Made by a program: the position numbers and the translations under genes
Part shown: in pieces, positions 11,155 to 24,504 of the stretch
Layout of the letters: each line of letters begins with the position of its first letter
Position numbering within the stretch: the first letter of the stretch is position 1
Origin: Emydura subglobosa
Lineage: Eukaryota; Chordata; Testudines; Chelidae
DNA: 64,000 nt
Assembly: GCA_007922225.1 (NCBI GenBank)
Contig: ML679962.1
Location: 28,937,563 to 29,001,562 of the forward strand
Direction: 5' to 3'
Notes under the pieces: model-generated
Database searches by the model: none
The model's input: the letters and a program-made list of their open reading frames with translations, nothing else
Told to the model about the DNA's origin: nothing

Positions 11155-11265
11155 TGGGTAAAAATAATATTTCAGTGATTAGATAAGAGTTTTCAGTTAT
11201 CACCCTTGTAGAATAAAGATCATTTTCAATTTCCATTTTTTGCAAATGGCCTCAGAATAGAGATG
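11155..11265 (+). repeat. Direct repeat flanking an LTR-like block, right copy
   Basis: GGGTAAAAATAATATTTCAG, GATAAGAGTTTTCAG and TTTGCAAATGGCCTCAGAAT match 10184-10291 in order and orientation. This copy runs on into AGATGAAATAAAATGG, whereas the left copy runs into the LTR-like block. Confidence 0.8.
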
Positions 11266-11361
11266 AAATAAAATGGAGCTTTTCATTGCAGGAATTAGGT
11301 TATTTTGGTTTTTAGTTTGAAAGAACAATGTCATATTTCTATATTTCAGCTATCCAATTAG

Positions 11362-12180
11362 ATTAATAGATTCTAAAGCGAGAAGGAACCGTTGTGATCA
11401 TCTAGTCTGACTTCCCGTATAGAACTGGCCATAGAACTTCCCCCAAATAATTCCTAGAGCAGATCTTTTAGAAAAACATCCAATATCGATTTAAAAATTG
11501 TCAGTGATGGAGATTCTATCATGACCCTTGGTAAATTGTTGCAATGGTTAATTATGCTCACTGTTAAAAATGTATACCTTATTCCAGTCTGAATTTGACT
11601 AGCTTCAACTTCCAGCCATTGGATTATATTCTATCTTTCTCTGTTAGACTGAGGAGCACATTATTAAATATTTGTTCCACATGTAGATACTCACCCTTTA
11701 CCCTTCTCTTTGTTAAGATAAATAGATTGAGCTCTTTGGCCTACCAGTGTACAGCATGTTTTTTAATCCTTTCATCGTTCTCATGGCTTTTCTCTGAATC
11801 CCCAATTTGTCAACAACCTTCTTGAATTGTGGGAACCAGAACTGCACACAGTATTCCAGCAGCGGTCACAGCAGGGCCAAACACAGAGATAAAATTACCT
11901 TTCTTTGCCTACTCAAGATTCCTGTGTTTGTACGTCCCAGGGTCACGTTAGCTCTTTTGGCCATAGAGTCCCACTGGAAATTCATGGTCAGCTAATTATC
12001 CACCACAACTCCCGAGCCTTTTTCCAAAACGCTGCTTCCCAGGATCGAGTCCCCTATCATGTACACCTGGGCTACACCCTTTGTTCCCAGATAGATACAT
12101 TTACATTTCAACGTATTAAAAACATTTTGTTGGCTTGTGCTCAGTTTACCAAGTGATCTAGATCATCCTGAATCAGTGAC
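11362..12180 (-). mobile_element. CR1 LINE fragment, antisense
   Basis: Begins with the reversed CR1 3' terminus (TAATAGATTCTAAAG...GATCATCTAGTCTGAC) and continues for about 0.8 kb of sequence I recognise from CR1 3' regions, including CTTGAATTGTGGGAACCAGA and TTAGCTCTTTTGGCCATAGA. It ends with GTGATCTAGATCATCCTGAA, which corresponds to the TCTAGATCATTTTGAAT segment in the other CR1 copy at 41273. Frames are broken, and there is no intact protein. Confidence 0.75.
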
Positions 12181-12349
12181 AGTACTACATATACATGTGT
12201 GTGGTATATATGTGGGATATAATTTATTCCAGCAGTAAGCTTCTTTTCCTTTTCTCATAGCATTGCAGTGTTAAGTCAATGACAAAATGTACTAACTAAA
12301 GTAATTTTTTTCCCCTGAAATGAGCATGCGCCTAGCATGTTATTGTCTT

Positions 12350-12456
12350 GATGCTGCAAACACTTAGATGTGTTTAGCTTTATACATGTGAGGTGTCAGT
12401 GGGATTGCGTATGGGAATAAAGATTATCCCAGGCAGAAGTGTTTGCAGGATCAGGG
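12350..12456. repeat. Palindromic dispersed repeat
   Basis: Left arm TGCTGCAAACACTTA and right arm AGTGTTTGCAGGA are complementary around a diverged centre (GTCAGTGGGATTGCG). It belongs to the same structural class as 55927-56041. Confidence 0.6.
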
Positions 12457-13167
12457 ACTAAACCAGCAACAGGATCTAATTAAGCGTGAAAAGGGCCTTG
12501 ATTGACAACATATTTGTGTCATGACAGAACTCAGCTCAGCATCATGACTACAGCGCAATATGGAATGCTGCATTGTGGAAACCCCTATGAAGCCCAGGAC
12601 CTGGAGGTAGCATTAAACTTCCACTGCCTGCTGATGCTACTTTAGTTAAGGTTGTCAGCACTTCCTTTATAGAGCTTTATTTTTCAGGTACTTACAAATC
12701 AACCATAAAAAATTTACTTTGGACTGAAATATTCCATGCATGGTCTCAAGGGCTACACCACCAAAACAAAACATATAAACTGAAATTGGACTAAATCAGA
12801 GCAACATTCATAAAGTCACGAGTATGGAAAAAGTTTAAAGGGCAGCTCCCGTGCTACTTTGCCCTCTGACAAAAAAAAATTGTTTTGTTTCCCCAAGTTA
12901 TCCTGAAAGCATTCAGGTTTTTTTTGGAGGGGCAGCAGGGAGGAGGAAATAACTGGACATTATTGTCCGACCTCATGCTGAAAACCCAAGGGAAGGTGTA
13001 ATGTGGAAGAGGTCTCAACAACATTTACTAATTGTTCCATCAGTGGCAGGGCTTCCCTCCCGTATGTCCTCCTCTTTCCTCCCCTGACCAGGCCCAAACC
13101 CAAATCAAACAGAGCTACAGTGCATGTTTGTCTGCATGTACAGGAATATGCAAGAGTCCTGTTAACC

Positions 13168-13195
13168 CCCCCCCCCTCGCCCTCCCCTCAAAGAA
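13168..13195. repeat. C-rich low-complexity tract
   Basis: A run of about ten C bases followed by CTCGCCCTCCCC. It is low complexity and prone to length error in sequencing. Confidence 0.8.
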
Positions 13196-16124
13196 AGCAC
13201 CCTCCTCTGCAAAATAAAACACTTTTATCCTTAATGTTAGTTGGTAGAAGTAGTGTGGGGGTGAGTGGTGAAGGGAAGGTGGGGACAGATCTGCTTGTGG
13301 TCTGGACCCTATTGCCTGGTACTTAGAGCACTAAGTGAGTGGGTGCTTCATTAATATGTAAATGAAGAAATAAACCCACTAGTCTCCAGTTCTGCACTGG
13401 ACTTCAAACCACCCCCAAAAGAAAAGTGGGGTTAATGAGCTTCCTTTATACCATCCTTTGTCTTGTCTATACAGATGTGTAGAGCTCTGTAGAGCTTGCA
13501 AAGTGCATGTACAGCACATAACACAATGGAGTCCTGACCTTGGCTGGGGCTCAATGAGCTATCGTAATAGAACTGCTGCTACTACTAAAACTAAATCAAT
13601 TGACAGCTGGTTGTAAACCTCTGGGTCTTTGAGTCTGGAGCATATACACAGGCCGTCCAAATTTAGAGGGTTTTCCTGTAGGGGGTATCAGCAAGACTTC
13701 TCTCACCTGATGGCCCCTCACATTACATCACATTACATGCATGGAGAAGTCAAGCAGAGCTAAAGAACCCACCACAGAGAAGTTCTGACAAATCGTCCAT
13801 CTCAGGAGTGAGCTGAAATCCAGGCTTTTCTGTCCAAAAAAAAAGCCTTTGAAATTCTGGTAAACAATCAAAAGACAGAAGGAGGGTTATACAAATTCTT
13901 TGAGTACAGAAAACATAGAAGGGCCAAGACTATCATGAATACATGAAGGTTGAGGCCACTTTCTCTGCAGACCCCTTTTAAGCCTCTCTGTTGTGGGATT
14001 AATATGGTCCTCCCAAAGCTAATGAAATCTCCTTTTGAAGCACCTAAATCTCACGAGCTAAGTTTTTTAAATGGACATTCATTTTGTTGGCAGCTGTGTC
14101 TTCGACTTGCAGAATAATTCAGCTTCAGATTTTAGTGACTTATTCACTCTATGCTATATTTTTCATGGACGTGGGGGAGCTATATCTTAAATCCCTCTGA
14201 AAGGTTGCTAGAGTTTCAACTTAATCACGCCATATATGCTTCCGTATGCCTATTTGGCAAGTACCTTCTCTATAATTTACTGTGAAAAGGTTTCTACTTT
14301 ACTATTTCAAGTTCACTAAAGTCTTTAGATTTAGATTGTTCATCTAGTTTATTGTTACTTATGATTCTGGAACAATAAGTCAAGCATTATCCAAGAGATG
14401 GCCATCTAAACAGTTGTCTGATTGCGCCTATCCATTTTAGCACACACAGATTTGCACCCCTAAGTCATGTTAAGGCATGTTGTCAGCTTCCTTAGCCAGC
14501 CCATCCAGACATTTTCCTAGCAGTCGCATGGATTTCACATACTCTTTTTACATGGAATCAGTCTTGTAACGTATTTCCAGGCATGGTTTATTCGTGTTAC
14601 AGGATATGAATGACCTGACCTGAATGAATGACCAAATCTCTTTCAGTTATTTTAGTGAGTGGTCATGCTTCGTTCCCCTATACCATTTACTTTCAGTATA
14701 GGGTCAGAAATTGGGGAGGAAGGAGCAGGTCACAAAGACACTACTCACTCCCCACCACCAGTACTTCCAAAGGTGCAGGGACCATTCTGTCCCTTGCTTT
14801 TCCCTACTTTATGGTGCAGAGGGGAGAGTGTCCTTTAAGAGAATAGATTTGGCCCTCATGTAACAGTCAATTACGTTTTGTGTGACTGAAGGAAAAAAGG
14901 AAATGACAAAATTCACAAAAAGACCCAAAGTTATAAAAGGGAATTAGGATGGTCAAAATGTAGAGTGCTGGGTCCTGTAAATTGGCTGGTGAGTCTATTA
15001 ACTTTATCCATTCTAGTGTATTTCTTTTTTACTGATGAACATTTTTCATAAATCACTAACAGGAGGAACATCAGCAAGACTTTGTTCGAGCAGTTCTCTT
15101 TGTAAATTAACATAATTAAATGCACATTATGCTTTCTTCATGCATATGATTATACTATCAGATAATAAATGATCTATTCTTTTAGTATTTCCAATTGTCT
15201 GTATTTGAGGGGGCTTCTCTTTCTCTCATTGCGTACACTGATGGCAATTGTATGCACCAGGAAAGACTGGTGGGTCTTTATTCCCTTAGGCAGCAGAATT
15301 GGTCAGACATAGCAGTGCTTGTGCAGAGAGCACTTAAGGGATCCATGCTGTCCTGAACTTGGAATTTAGTTTGCTTGTTATGTGTCTAATTAAGCTATGA
15401 AGAGGAACAGATGCATGAATTTGCCCACAATGTGGAATAAAAGAAGAAGGTGGTCTACGTTCTAAAAAGCAGCATATTAAAATTACAAAATGATTGGAGG
15501 GGGATCTCCTAGAGAGTGGTTGTTTCTGGGCCTGAGATTCCTGAAATGTAACTTTTCTAGAACAGAATATATTTTAACAAAAATATCCAAAGATCATATG
15601 GTAAATATTTAAAAAAAAACAAATTAATAACAGCTTTGGAAGGTATATAATCTCTCTAGCTTCATGGCATAAATCAATCTCTAACTATTGGTGGTTATGA
15701 GGAAATTTCCCCTGGAAGCATATGCTGCCTATTGCAGAATTTCTTCCTCTGAAGCAGCTGGTGATGTCTACTATCAGAGAAAAAATATTGGACTTGGATC
15801 TTGTCTGATAAAGCATAGAAATGTTGATGTTCCTTGTTAACTCCTGCAGTTTGCTGCATTCTGTATACTCTTACCTTGTTTTTAGAGGTTTTAATGCTTT
15901 CAGAGATTACCTGTCTGAAAGGACAATTGCAGTAACATATTACCAAAGGAGAAAAAGACTTCCTTGGTTTGTCGTATTGCCCAAAAGTGGAGGGCAATAT
16001 GCACCATCAATGTAACATTATTTAACTCAAGTCCCATCTGTTTTATCTCTATTTAACCCTGAGCAGTCCTTATTTATTTGTTCTTTGGGATTTTTATCTT
16101 CTTTCTGAAGAAGACAGATGGACA

Positions 16125-16740
16125 GCTCCTATTAACAGCATATTGGGCTGCATTAGTAGAAGCATTGCCAGCAGATTGAAGGAAGTGATTATTCCCTTCT
16201 ATTCGGCATTCGTAAGGCCACATTTGGAGTATTGTGTCCAGTTTTGGGCCCTTCACTACAGGAAGGATGTGGACAAATTGGAGACAGTCCAGCGGAGAGC
16301 AACGGAAATGGTTAGGGGGCTGGAGCACATGACTTATGAGGAGATGCTGAGGGAACTAGGCTTGTTTAGTCTGCAGAAGAGAAGAGTAAGGGGGGATTTG
16401 ATAGCATCCTTCAGTTACCTAAAGGGGGATTCCAGGAAGGATGGAGCTAGGCTGTTCTCAGTGGTGGCAGATGACAGAACAAAGAGCAATGGTCTCAAGT
16501 TACAGTGGGGGAGATCTAGTTTGGATATTAGGAAAAGGTTTTTCACTAGGAGGGTGGTGAAGCACTGGAATGGGTTACCTAGGAAGGTGGTGGAATCTCC
16601 ATCCTTAAATGTTTTTAAGGCCCGGCTTGACAAAGCCCGGGCTGGGATGATTTAGTCGGGGTGGATCTTGCTTTGAGCAAGGGGTTGGACTAGATGACCT
16701 GCTGCGATCCCTTCCAACCCTAATATTCTATGATTCTATT
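16125..16740 (+). mobile_element. CR1 LINE 3' end with open C-terminal ORF2 segment
   Basis: A single open frame (16143-16655) encodes 170 residues, including [48 protein letters not shown] and [20 protein letters not shown], the conserved C-terminal part of the CR1 ORF2 protein downstream of the reverse transcriptase core. The 3' untranslated tail runs through GGTTGGACTAGATGACC and CCTTCCAACCCTAATATTCT to the octamer-type terminus ATTCTATGATTCTATT at 16740. The copy is 5'-truncated, as is usual for LINEs: endonuclease and the polymerase active site are missing, so it cannot move. The uninterrupted frame suggests it is one of the younger insertions in the window. Confidence 0.92.
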
Positions 16741-19290
16741 GAGGTGATCAGATCAGTAGAGCCAGTCAGTTCCTCTGGGGACAATAAAGGTGAAAACTGG
16801 CTCCTCCTACTCCCTGCTATGGATAGACCTGAGGACAGTCAGTCTACTACTGGGGGGATCCTGTCATCATGTTTTCTGGTTTTCTTGAGAGTGTTCTTGT
16901 CAATGATTACGTTAGATGTAGTCTACCCTCCAATATGTGCTGGTCTCCTCTTGAGAGAGCATTTGCTAGTTTGGGATTTATACTACCTAAATATTGGACA
17001 CATAAGGATAAGTTAAACTAATGTATAAGAGATCAACCCAGACCAAGATACCCCCTACCCTCACTCTTGTATTTGGGAAATTCAGAAATTCTATTTGTTC
17101 AATCAAAAAAAAAATCCATTTTCCTTAATGAGATGAATGAGGGCATGATGAGAAGCAGATTACTCTTTTGGATGCCATTGTTAAAGAATGTATATTTCTG
17201 ACTGTTGATCTGTGGAGATGTCTCTGTGTATCTAGTATCTAAATCACCATTCATACTCATCTTTATGTTGGCCTGTAGTGACTTTGCCCAGGACAAGTTT
17301 CTTCTCATTGGCAGTTAGCCAATGGTATATCCTTTCTGCATGTTGAAGCACAGGCTACTGGGACAGCTTTTATGTTTTATTCAAGATGAACCTGCCTTCT
17401 GACTTCAGAATCCAGTGCATATGACAGCAACCATAGGGTGTAATGAAAAAAGCATACCAGGAGAATGGAGAAACTTAAGGAATGTTGAGCTAAGCAAAGC
17501 ACAAATAGATCTTCTGCTTGAAGGAATAGGAATTTGCATGGTGTCTCACTCTGGATTAAGGCCACAGCTCTTTACTGGATGACCCATGGAACCAAAATCT
17601 CAGAAAACGTACAAGGTATAGTAAAATGGTCTTGTAACATGATGCAGTTGTAACATACTGCACCTAATTTTCTGTGATAATTTTTCTAAACTGTTTTTGT
17701 TTTTATTAGTGAGACCCTGAGGGCCATTCAGAAATTCAAGGATGAACCTGATGAGCCAAGTAGCATCCAGGTTTTTTATATAGTGCAAAGGAGTTGGGAT
17801 TGGAATTATAATAGTAAGAGAAACAATAAACTGCTCTTCAGAAATGGTTGGAGTTATGCCAAGCCAAGGTAACATACATTGAGGAACAGAAGGAATAGAT
17901 ACTCTTTGTGTATGGTTCAGTAGATAACTACAGTAATGTCAAATATCTACCCATTTTTTATTCCTGCAGGTATTACCCTTTAACTTGATATATCAACAAG
18001 GAGAAAAGTATACAACAAACATGAGAAGGGGTCAATGTGCATCACATTTTGGGGAGAAAGAAGGGCTTGCACATCTACGAACTTAGAAAATGCAAATCCA
18101 AGTGTGATTTGCAACATCTTTCAATGGTCAGAATCTTCTGCTGACAGTGACCGGAAGCACACAACGGCAGTGTTAATGGAAGAATAAAGTAACAACCTAG
18201 TGAAGATTCCCATAGAGTAAATAATATCAATCATACATTAAACACTTTTCCAATCAAGGAAATAAACAATACCTGTGTTCAGAATTGTATGATGATAGTA
18301 AATGTTGCTTTTCTCTCTAAACAAATCAGCAAGCTATAATTTCATGGAACTGGCGTAGAACAACTTGAGACGCCACCTGCGGACACAGATGAAACCACTA
18401 AATAGTGATGGACTTGTAATGCAAACACTGACAGCATGAAATTCAGATTCTGGAATTTATTGATTGCCTAGATAATTCTCCTGGTGATGACTAGAGGGGA
18501 AAACAGGAGACTGGCAGGGTCTGATAGCTGGTAAGAAGCAAATTCCCACATATAGTTGTTAGCAGACCAAGTGCTCTTGACTTTCAGAGGGAGATAGATG
18601 ATTGGCTGGTATTCTTTGTAAGTCAGAAGCTGCTAAGTTCCCAAGTTATGGAGACTCGATTAAAGGGACTGGACCGACAAGGTTGAACTGCACATACCTG
18701 CTATTAGTGTTACAATGAGCCAATGAATGTGCCATAGATTTAGTAGAGTTCAGTGATTAAAATGAGTAGGCAGCATGTTCCAGGCCATTAGAAGCCTGAT
18801 TCTTGTATTCTTTCTTGGGCACTGCTTCCATGAACACCCTTTGTAGTATTCACAATTGCATCAGCTCTTAGATATGGGACCAAGCTATAGCCCTACAATT
18901 TTAATGAAATTTGAAAAAAACACCCAGTGGAGTTGGAAACCAAGGAAACTGCAGGAAAAATGCTGCATGACCTGTTGTGCAACAGTGTATTTACAGTGCT
19001 GGATGCCTCTTGGTCTACCAAATACAACATATCCAATCTTCTTACCTCTCCTTTTTTTCCCCGTCTTCTTCATAAAAAACAAGGTTGATAAAGAGTCAAC
19101 ACTTCAGATCAGTGATACTCAGACTGAAGCTCGCAAGATGCAAGTGGCTGTTTAATGTATCTCCTGTGGCTTTTGCAGCATATGATATTAAAACACTGTG
19201 TGATTTAATTTTTAACCAGTCAGGATGCTTTTACTATGTTATTAACCGATTGTAGTTGATAAAATAATAATAGTCAGTCATTTTGCTGTG

Positions 19291-19292
19291 AG

Positions 19293-19330
<38 letters not shown>

Positions 19331-19335
19331 ATTCT
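19291..19335. repeat. (AT)n microsatellite inside a perfect palindrome
   Basis: AGAATAAT (19291-19298) and ATTATTCT (19328-19335) are complementary and flank an uninterrupted AT dinucleotide run, so the whole 45-bp block is self-complementary and could form a cruciform. Confidence 0.9.
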
Positions 19336-19569
19336 AAAAGCTAAGTATTTTCCCGTCATACTGTTTAAATACCACTATATAGTACTATAGTAAATGAAGC
19401 AATAAATTCACACTGCTGTGGCTCCTTTGGGTAATGTTGGTCGCTAATTTGGCTCCTGAACCACTGAGGTCTAGATTCTTCTCCTCTTGGGTTGTACCCC
19501 GTTTTACTTGTATACCGTATTGTATCAAAAAACCACTGCCTGTGAATCTAGTAGGATTATAAATACGCC

Positions 19570-19880
19570 CAGTAACAAACTCCTGTGTGGTGGGGGAGGG
19601 CAGAGAGTGTAGTGAGTGGAGGCACAGGATGAGGTGGGGGTTGGGTCGTGCAGTGGGAGATTGGGGAGCACAGGTGTGGGGATGCACAGGGGGGTGGAGA
19701 CCAGAGCATGCAGTGGTTGGGGGCGCAGTTCCACACTGGGATGGACAGTGGGAATTGAAGAGAGGGCAAAGGTGTATTAAAAGATGGGGAGAGGGGACCT
19801 GCATATGCAGTGGGCAGGGGGTTGCCTGGTGGGTGCTAGGGCCAGCGCATGCAGTGGATGGGGGGGCATGTAGGTAGTGT
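19570..19880. repeat. G-rich degenerate tandem-like region
   Basis: G-rich + strand with recurring GCATGCAGTGG, CATATGCAGTGGGCAGGG and GCGCATGCAGTGGATG motifs at irregular spacing of roughly 45-70 bp. This looks like a decayed minisatellite. Short frames on both strands are by-products of the composition bias. Confidence 0.5.
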
Positions 19881-22151
19881 TTGGGGTAAACATTGGGAAA
19901 CTGAGTCACAAGTGCACCCAATTCAGACTTAATCAATTTTGGCCTTTATTTATACAATTTCAGACAGAATTATTGTCACTTAGAGTTTCTGGAAATTGAT
20001 TTATGCCAGACAAATAATAACAGGCAAGACAGATTTGGTAAGTTTCCCAGTGCCCAAGAATGTGGAAGTTCTTCCACCTTCTATAATAGTTGTTGCCCCA
20101 GTGGCAGTCTCTGATCCGTTGGTCTGGTCCTTCAGTCCTGTTCTTTGGTTTCTGGATCAGTGTTTCTCCAGTTGGGGCCCATGTTAATTTAGGTCTTTTA
20201 TGCATTTTAATATTACAGATTACTCACTCTTTATCCAGTTGGTTTTTAGCATATCAACCCTTTGGATTTTAGGTAACCTATACATTACACGTGCGCAAGC
20301 TTCAGTTACCCAACTTCTGTATTTTTCCTACTGGTTTTGCAATTTCTGGGTCATTTCCTTTTAAGTCACCACATCCTGGGTCTTCCCAGAAAAGGGGTGT
20401 TTTTATTTATCATTACACATGTGTGAATCTTTTACTTACATCTTCCTATACAACATGACTGTTTTGTTCTGTCCGCAATAACATCATTTTAAACAAATCC
20501 CCAGTTCTGTGGAAAAGATGAACGGGCAAGACGACACTTCTACCAGCTAGGCCTTGGCCTAAGTGTTACCTCATCTGTACTCATTCACTATTTGTAATTA
20601 CAAATCATTAAAATATAACTAACGAAGCTTTTAATCTTACCATTTGCCATTCTTCATTTTATATTTCAGTGTTATACGTCAGTACATGTTGTTCTGCCCT
20701 AGCCGTAATCTGTTAAAAAGGGGGAGAGGGACGAGTCATGGAAAACATGATGATTCTTATAATGTCATCATTTCTTATCTTTAAACGTGAGTTTTTCCAT
20801 CAAAGTCCAGTTTTATCTGTGAATCTTTACCAAAAAAGTTCATTCGAAATTTTCCTATAAGTACATTTTGAAGGGTGTCTAAATTTTATGTCCTTAACAG
20901 TTAGTTGCTTTAAATCATACCCCATCGTAGTGAGTATTCCATCTCATTTAATCATGCTTTAGGGCTGATAAGTTGTGTTGAATACAAAGCTAGAAAAAAA
21001 TTAATTTAGGGGTTGCCACTTCACTTTAAAATTTCCTTCTTATCCCTTTTTCTTTTCTTTTCCCATTCCCCCACCCTTGAACTTTTTCTTCAGAATGAAC
21101 CCAGATTCACAGATTTGTTTTGTTTCATTGTGAGACTTCTTATATTGCTGTTTTAACCATGTTTTCCTTTTGGATTCTGAGTTGTTTGAATCCGTAATTC
21201 CAAGCAAAACTTGGCTGATATGAGGATTGCAAAGACCCAGAAATCGTGATAAAAGGACTTACTTTCACAAACTCCTGCAAAGCAAAACTGTTGTGCTCTT
21301 CACTTTTCCAGTCCAGAGAGCAGACACATGTTACAATAGTGCTTTGAGATAAGGAATCACAACTCCTGGTGCCAATCCGTTAACGGTTTCAAATCCTTTC
21401 TGCTCCTTCCCTTCTTTGCTACTAGCACTCCCTCTTCTTAAAGAAACTGAAACCTGTGGAGGTCAACCCAATGGGAGAGTTAGCAGCTTGACACCCTTTA
21501 AGAAGTGAAAATGCTTTAGAAGATGTGTTTTCAAGGTCTCAAGTTTATTTGTTACCAGATGTGTTCTCAATGCTGAACCTACCTTTTGTCTATTAAATGA
21601 GTGTTCTAAAATCCCTTCAAGGTCTAAGATCATTTGAGTTGTGGTTCATCAACAATTGTTTCTACTGACTTGCAAACTCCCCGCTAAACTAGTCTATTTT
21701 CAAGGTCACATCTGCAAACCTTCCTCTTGCAAGCTCCCCATCCACAGCTGAAAACAAATTATTTTGTCAATTTCACTTATCTACTGCAGCAACACCAAAA
21801 TAGTGAATTTTTTTTGTTACTTGTCTGTGCTCTTTGTAAGTACATTCCTCCCCTATGTACTCTTTTTATATAACCTTCCGTCCCAGTTCTCTCTGTGCTT
21901 GGGGCCTCGTGCAACCACCCCACCTCCCAATACAATATAAAGAAAACAAAGAAATTCCTCCTTTCTATAATACAAATTAACGAGATGGACCATTCTTTTT
22001 AAAGAAAAAAAAGGAGGTAATAAACATAGAGCAGTCTATAAAAGAGGTCCAGCCAAATGCAGCCAATGGATAACACTCCATCCAGTTCTCAAGCCTATTG
22101 TTGGTAGCGTAGTTAGAGTGTGAATAGACTTATCCTAGCAGTGCGGTGTTT

Positions 22152-22180
22152 AAAAAAAAAAAAAAAAGGGGGGGGGGGGG
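22152..22180. repeat. Adjacent A16 and G13 homopolymers
   Basis: Sixteen A bases (22152-22167) are followed directly by thirteen G bases (22168-22180), with further A and T runs within 30 bp. Lengths here may be assembly-dependent. Confidence 0.9.
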
Positions 22181-23655
22181 TTGTTTTTGGTGGTTTTTTA
22201 AAAAAAAAGTGACGTTAGTCACCAGTCAGTTTTCTCAACTCTGCTCAACTCTAATTGTAACTAATGAAAGGAATATTACGTTTTTAGGGAGTAAGCGTTT
22301 TAAATAGAACTAGCCTCGGGCCCTGTTCAAAATGCAATCTAAATAATGCAAGAATGTTAGCAGAAAATATAGCACTATTAACTTACACCAAATAATGACT
22401 AACAACCCCAAAGTCATTATCTTTATGAGCCTTGATAATTTCTACTGGGTATGTGATCTGTCTTGTAATCAGAAATATGTGTAATCATCCAGGTAAGTTC
22501 ATAATTACCAATTGCTTAATGCTGCTGATTATGTACATAGATCAGTTGTAAAACACATGTATTGCTGCTGTGTGGGTTTTTAGTGCTCTATCACGATACG
22601 CTTAACATTTCTTTAAAGCTGAAGTTTGTTTTCCCCTATGCAAGGAGCAAAGGGTAAGATTTTCAAGAACACCTAAATGTTTTAGGAGAAAATTGACTTT
22701 TACCATTAGGTCAGATAGGGACTTTTCAAAACCCCTTCCAAATGTTTATTTTTCAATTCTGATAACTATATTTTAGGTTAAATAAAACAACAACAAAAAT
22801 GTAGAAAGTCTCTCTAGGAAAGTTCTTTAGTGTATTTCCAGCTGCGCGCTCCACATATGCTGGTCTATATGACATTTTATTGCCACAACGATGTGCAACA
22901 AAAGATTTGGATTGGGATAAACTGGTATTTGTCTTTTTCAGTTGAAACTCATCCTAAGTCTAATTTGAGGAGTCTGAGGATCCATTATCTTGATGTTAGT
23001 GACCATTTGGTGGACTAATCATTTTCCAGGTGCATGGGGCAAAATGTACCTGAAATGCTGCCCTCTGTTTTGTACCAGATAAAACAATCTGAAGCACAGT
23101 AGCCACAGAAGAATACAGAAGCAAAGTGGTAATATCTTCAGCAGCAGCCCCCCAGGACTGCCTGTGATGTTTGTAGCCAGCCAGTGTATCAGTCTTATCT
23201 CAGACCTCTTGGTTCCAGAAAACTTAAAGTGACAAAATGATGCATGATGGAAAACAGCCCTCATCATAATGTCTATCATACTTTGTAGTCTGCTTTTAAA
23301 GGACTGTGTTTCCCATCCCGCCTAATGAAAACCATAATCTGACAGTCTGAGTTGCAACACTCTTACACAAACTGTAAATGCTTGACAGTAACACCATGAT
23401 AAATATCAGCATGAGTTGTTTTTGTGGTAGCTGCTAACTCTGTCAGAATTGTGAGTCTGTAAGTATATCTATTTTAACCCCATTTTCACAGTCAGGAAGC
23501 ATGTAGCTTGGTTATTAATGTTTATTCTGGACTGACAGCAAGAAAAACAAGAAAATTTGGAGTTAAGTAATTTCTGCACATTTTCCTGGACTTGACCCTC
23601 TGTGTTTTTGTGGGGACTGAGGAAACTGTGATCTTAGGTTCTATGAGGTATTGTG

Positions 23656-23750
23656 GGTTCATAGATTTAAGGCCAGAAGAGACCACTATCTCCATCCAGT
23701 CTGATTTCTTGCCATAGACTTGCATCAATGATTCCTTCAGTGGAAGGAAG
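23656..23750 (-). mobile_element. CR1 3' end fragment, antisense
   Basis: TTCATAGATTTAAGGCCAGA and GAGACCACTATCTCCATCCAGTCTGA in sections match the reversed CR1 3' terminus also seen at 11362 and 33148. Only about 95 bp remain. Confidence 0.65.
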
Positions 23751-24504
23751 TATTCCACCGTACGATGCATGATTTAGTACCACTGACTCGGAGGAGTGCA
23801 AATTGCATCCCACTCTTCCAGTATAAGCCACTGTACTCTAGGTTGGAGCCACCCTGAGGGGAGGGCAGGAAGTGTCTATGGGATCTATAGGAGATGTGCC
23901 AGTGACAGCTGCCTGAAAGTGGATGTGCTAATTAGTGTATCTCTCCATTGCCTGGTTATGCTTCCTCCACCCACTTTTGAGGCAGTGCTGGGCCCTCAAT
24001 GGAGAGGTGCTTGCAAATAATAAATATAAATTCCTTCGCTCCAAACCTAGAAACCCTGCATCCTTACAGTCAAAGGAGCTCGAGTAGGATGGGACTTCTT
24101 TCAGTGCCTCTCAGATTTCTGAACTATGATACTACATACATCTACGCCCCTTCCTCTAGCTGATAGCATAGTAATTCCTGCTGGGGTGGTGAAACCAATT
24201 CTAGGAGCTGGACGCTGCTCTCCTATATAATAATGAGGAATACTACAGTTATGCCACTGAGCTAGTTAAAACAAATTGCAGTGGTGAATGTAAGTTCTGT
24301 GTGATGCTTCATATTGAATTAGGAATGAATATTTGCGTCTATTTAATATTTTCTTAACACCTCAACTGTACAATCTTACGGTGACTTACTTGAGTGTGTT
24401 CCTGAATCCAATAGCTGAGATCTCAATGGAAAAGCCTATACTCTTGAAACAGACATGGTGAAAACTAAGACATCCATTTTTAAAACTCTTCTCCATTCTT
24501 GCAG

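Larger units (their letters stand above)
5823..24504 (+). other. IL1RAPL2: IL1RAPL2 intron between the Ig1 and Ig1/Ig2 exons
   Basis: Complete 18,682-bp intron with GT...AG ends. It holds hAT-type elements, a Penelope-like tail, an LTR-like block with flanking direct repeats, CR1 fragments, a CR1 3' end and simple repeats, each listed separately. I see no features in 6550-8030, 8400-9077, 9560-10180, 12460-16120 (apart from C-rich tracts near 13168), 16745-19290, 20600-22150 or 22210-23650, beyond short open frames with no recognisable product. Confidence 0.9.

Noticed and set aside
19385..19936. 183-codon minus-strand frame rich in proline and threonine
   Set aside because: It covers the G-rich degenerate tandem region, where stops are rare on the complementary strand; its low complexity matches the repeat, not a protein.
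19890..20600. Possible antisense LTR
   Set aside because: TTTATTTATA and a mixed composition are suggestive, but I found no paired ends, target duplication or promoter, so I left it unannotated.
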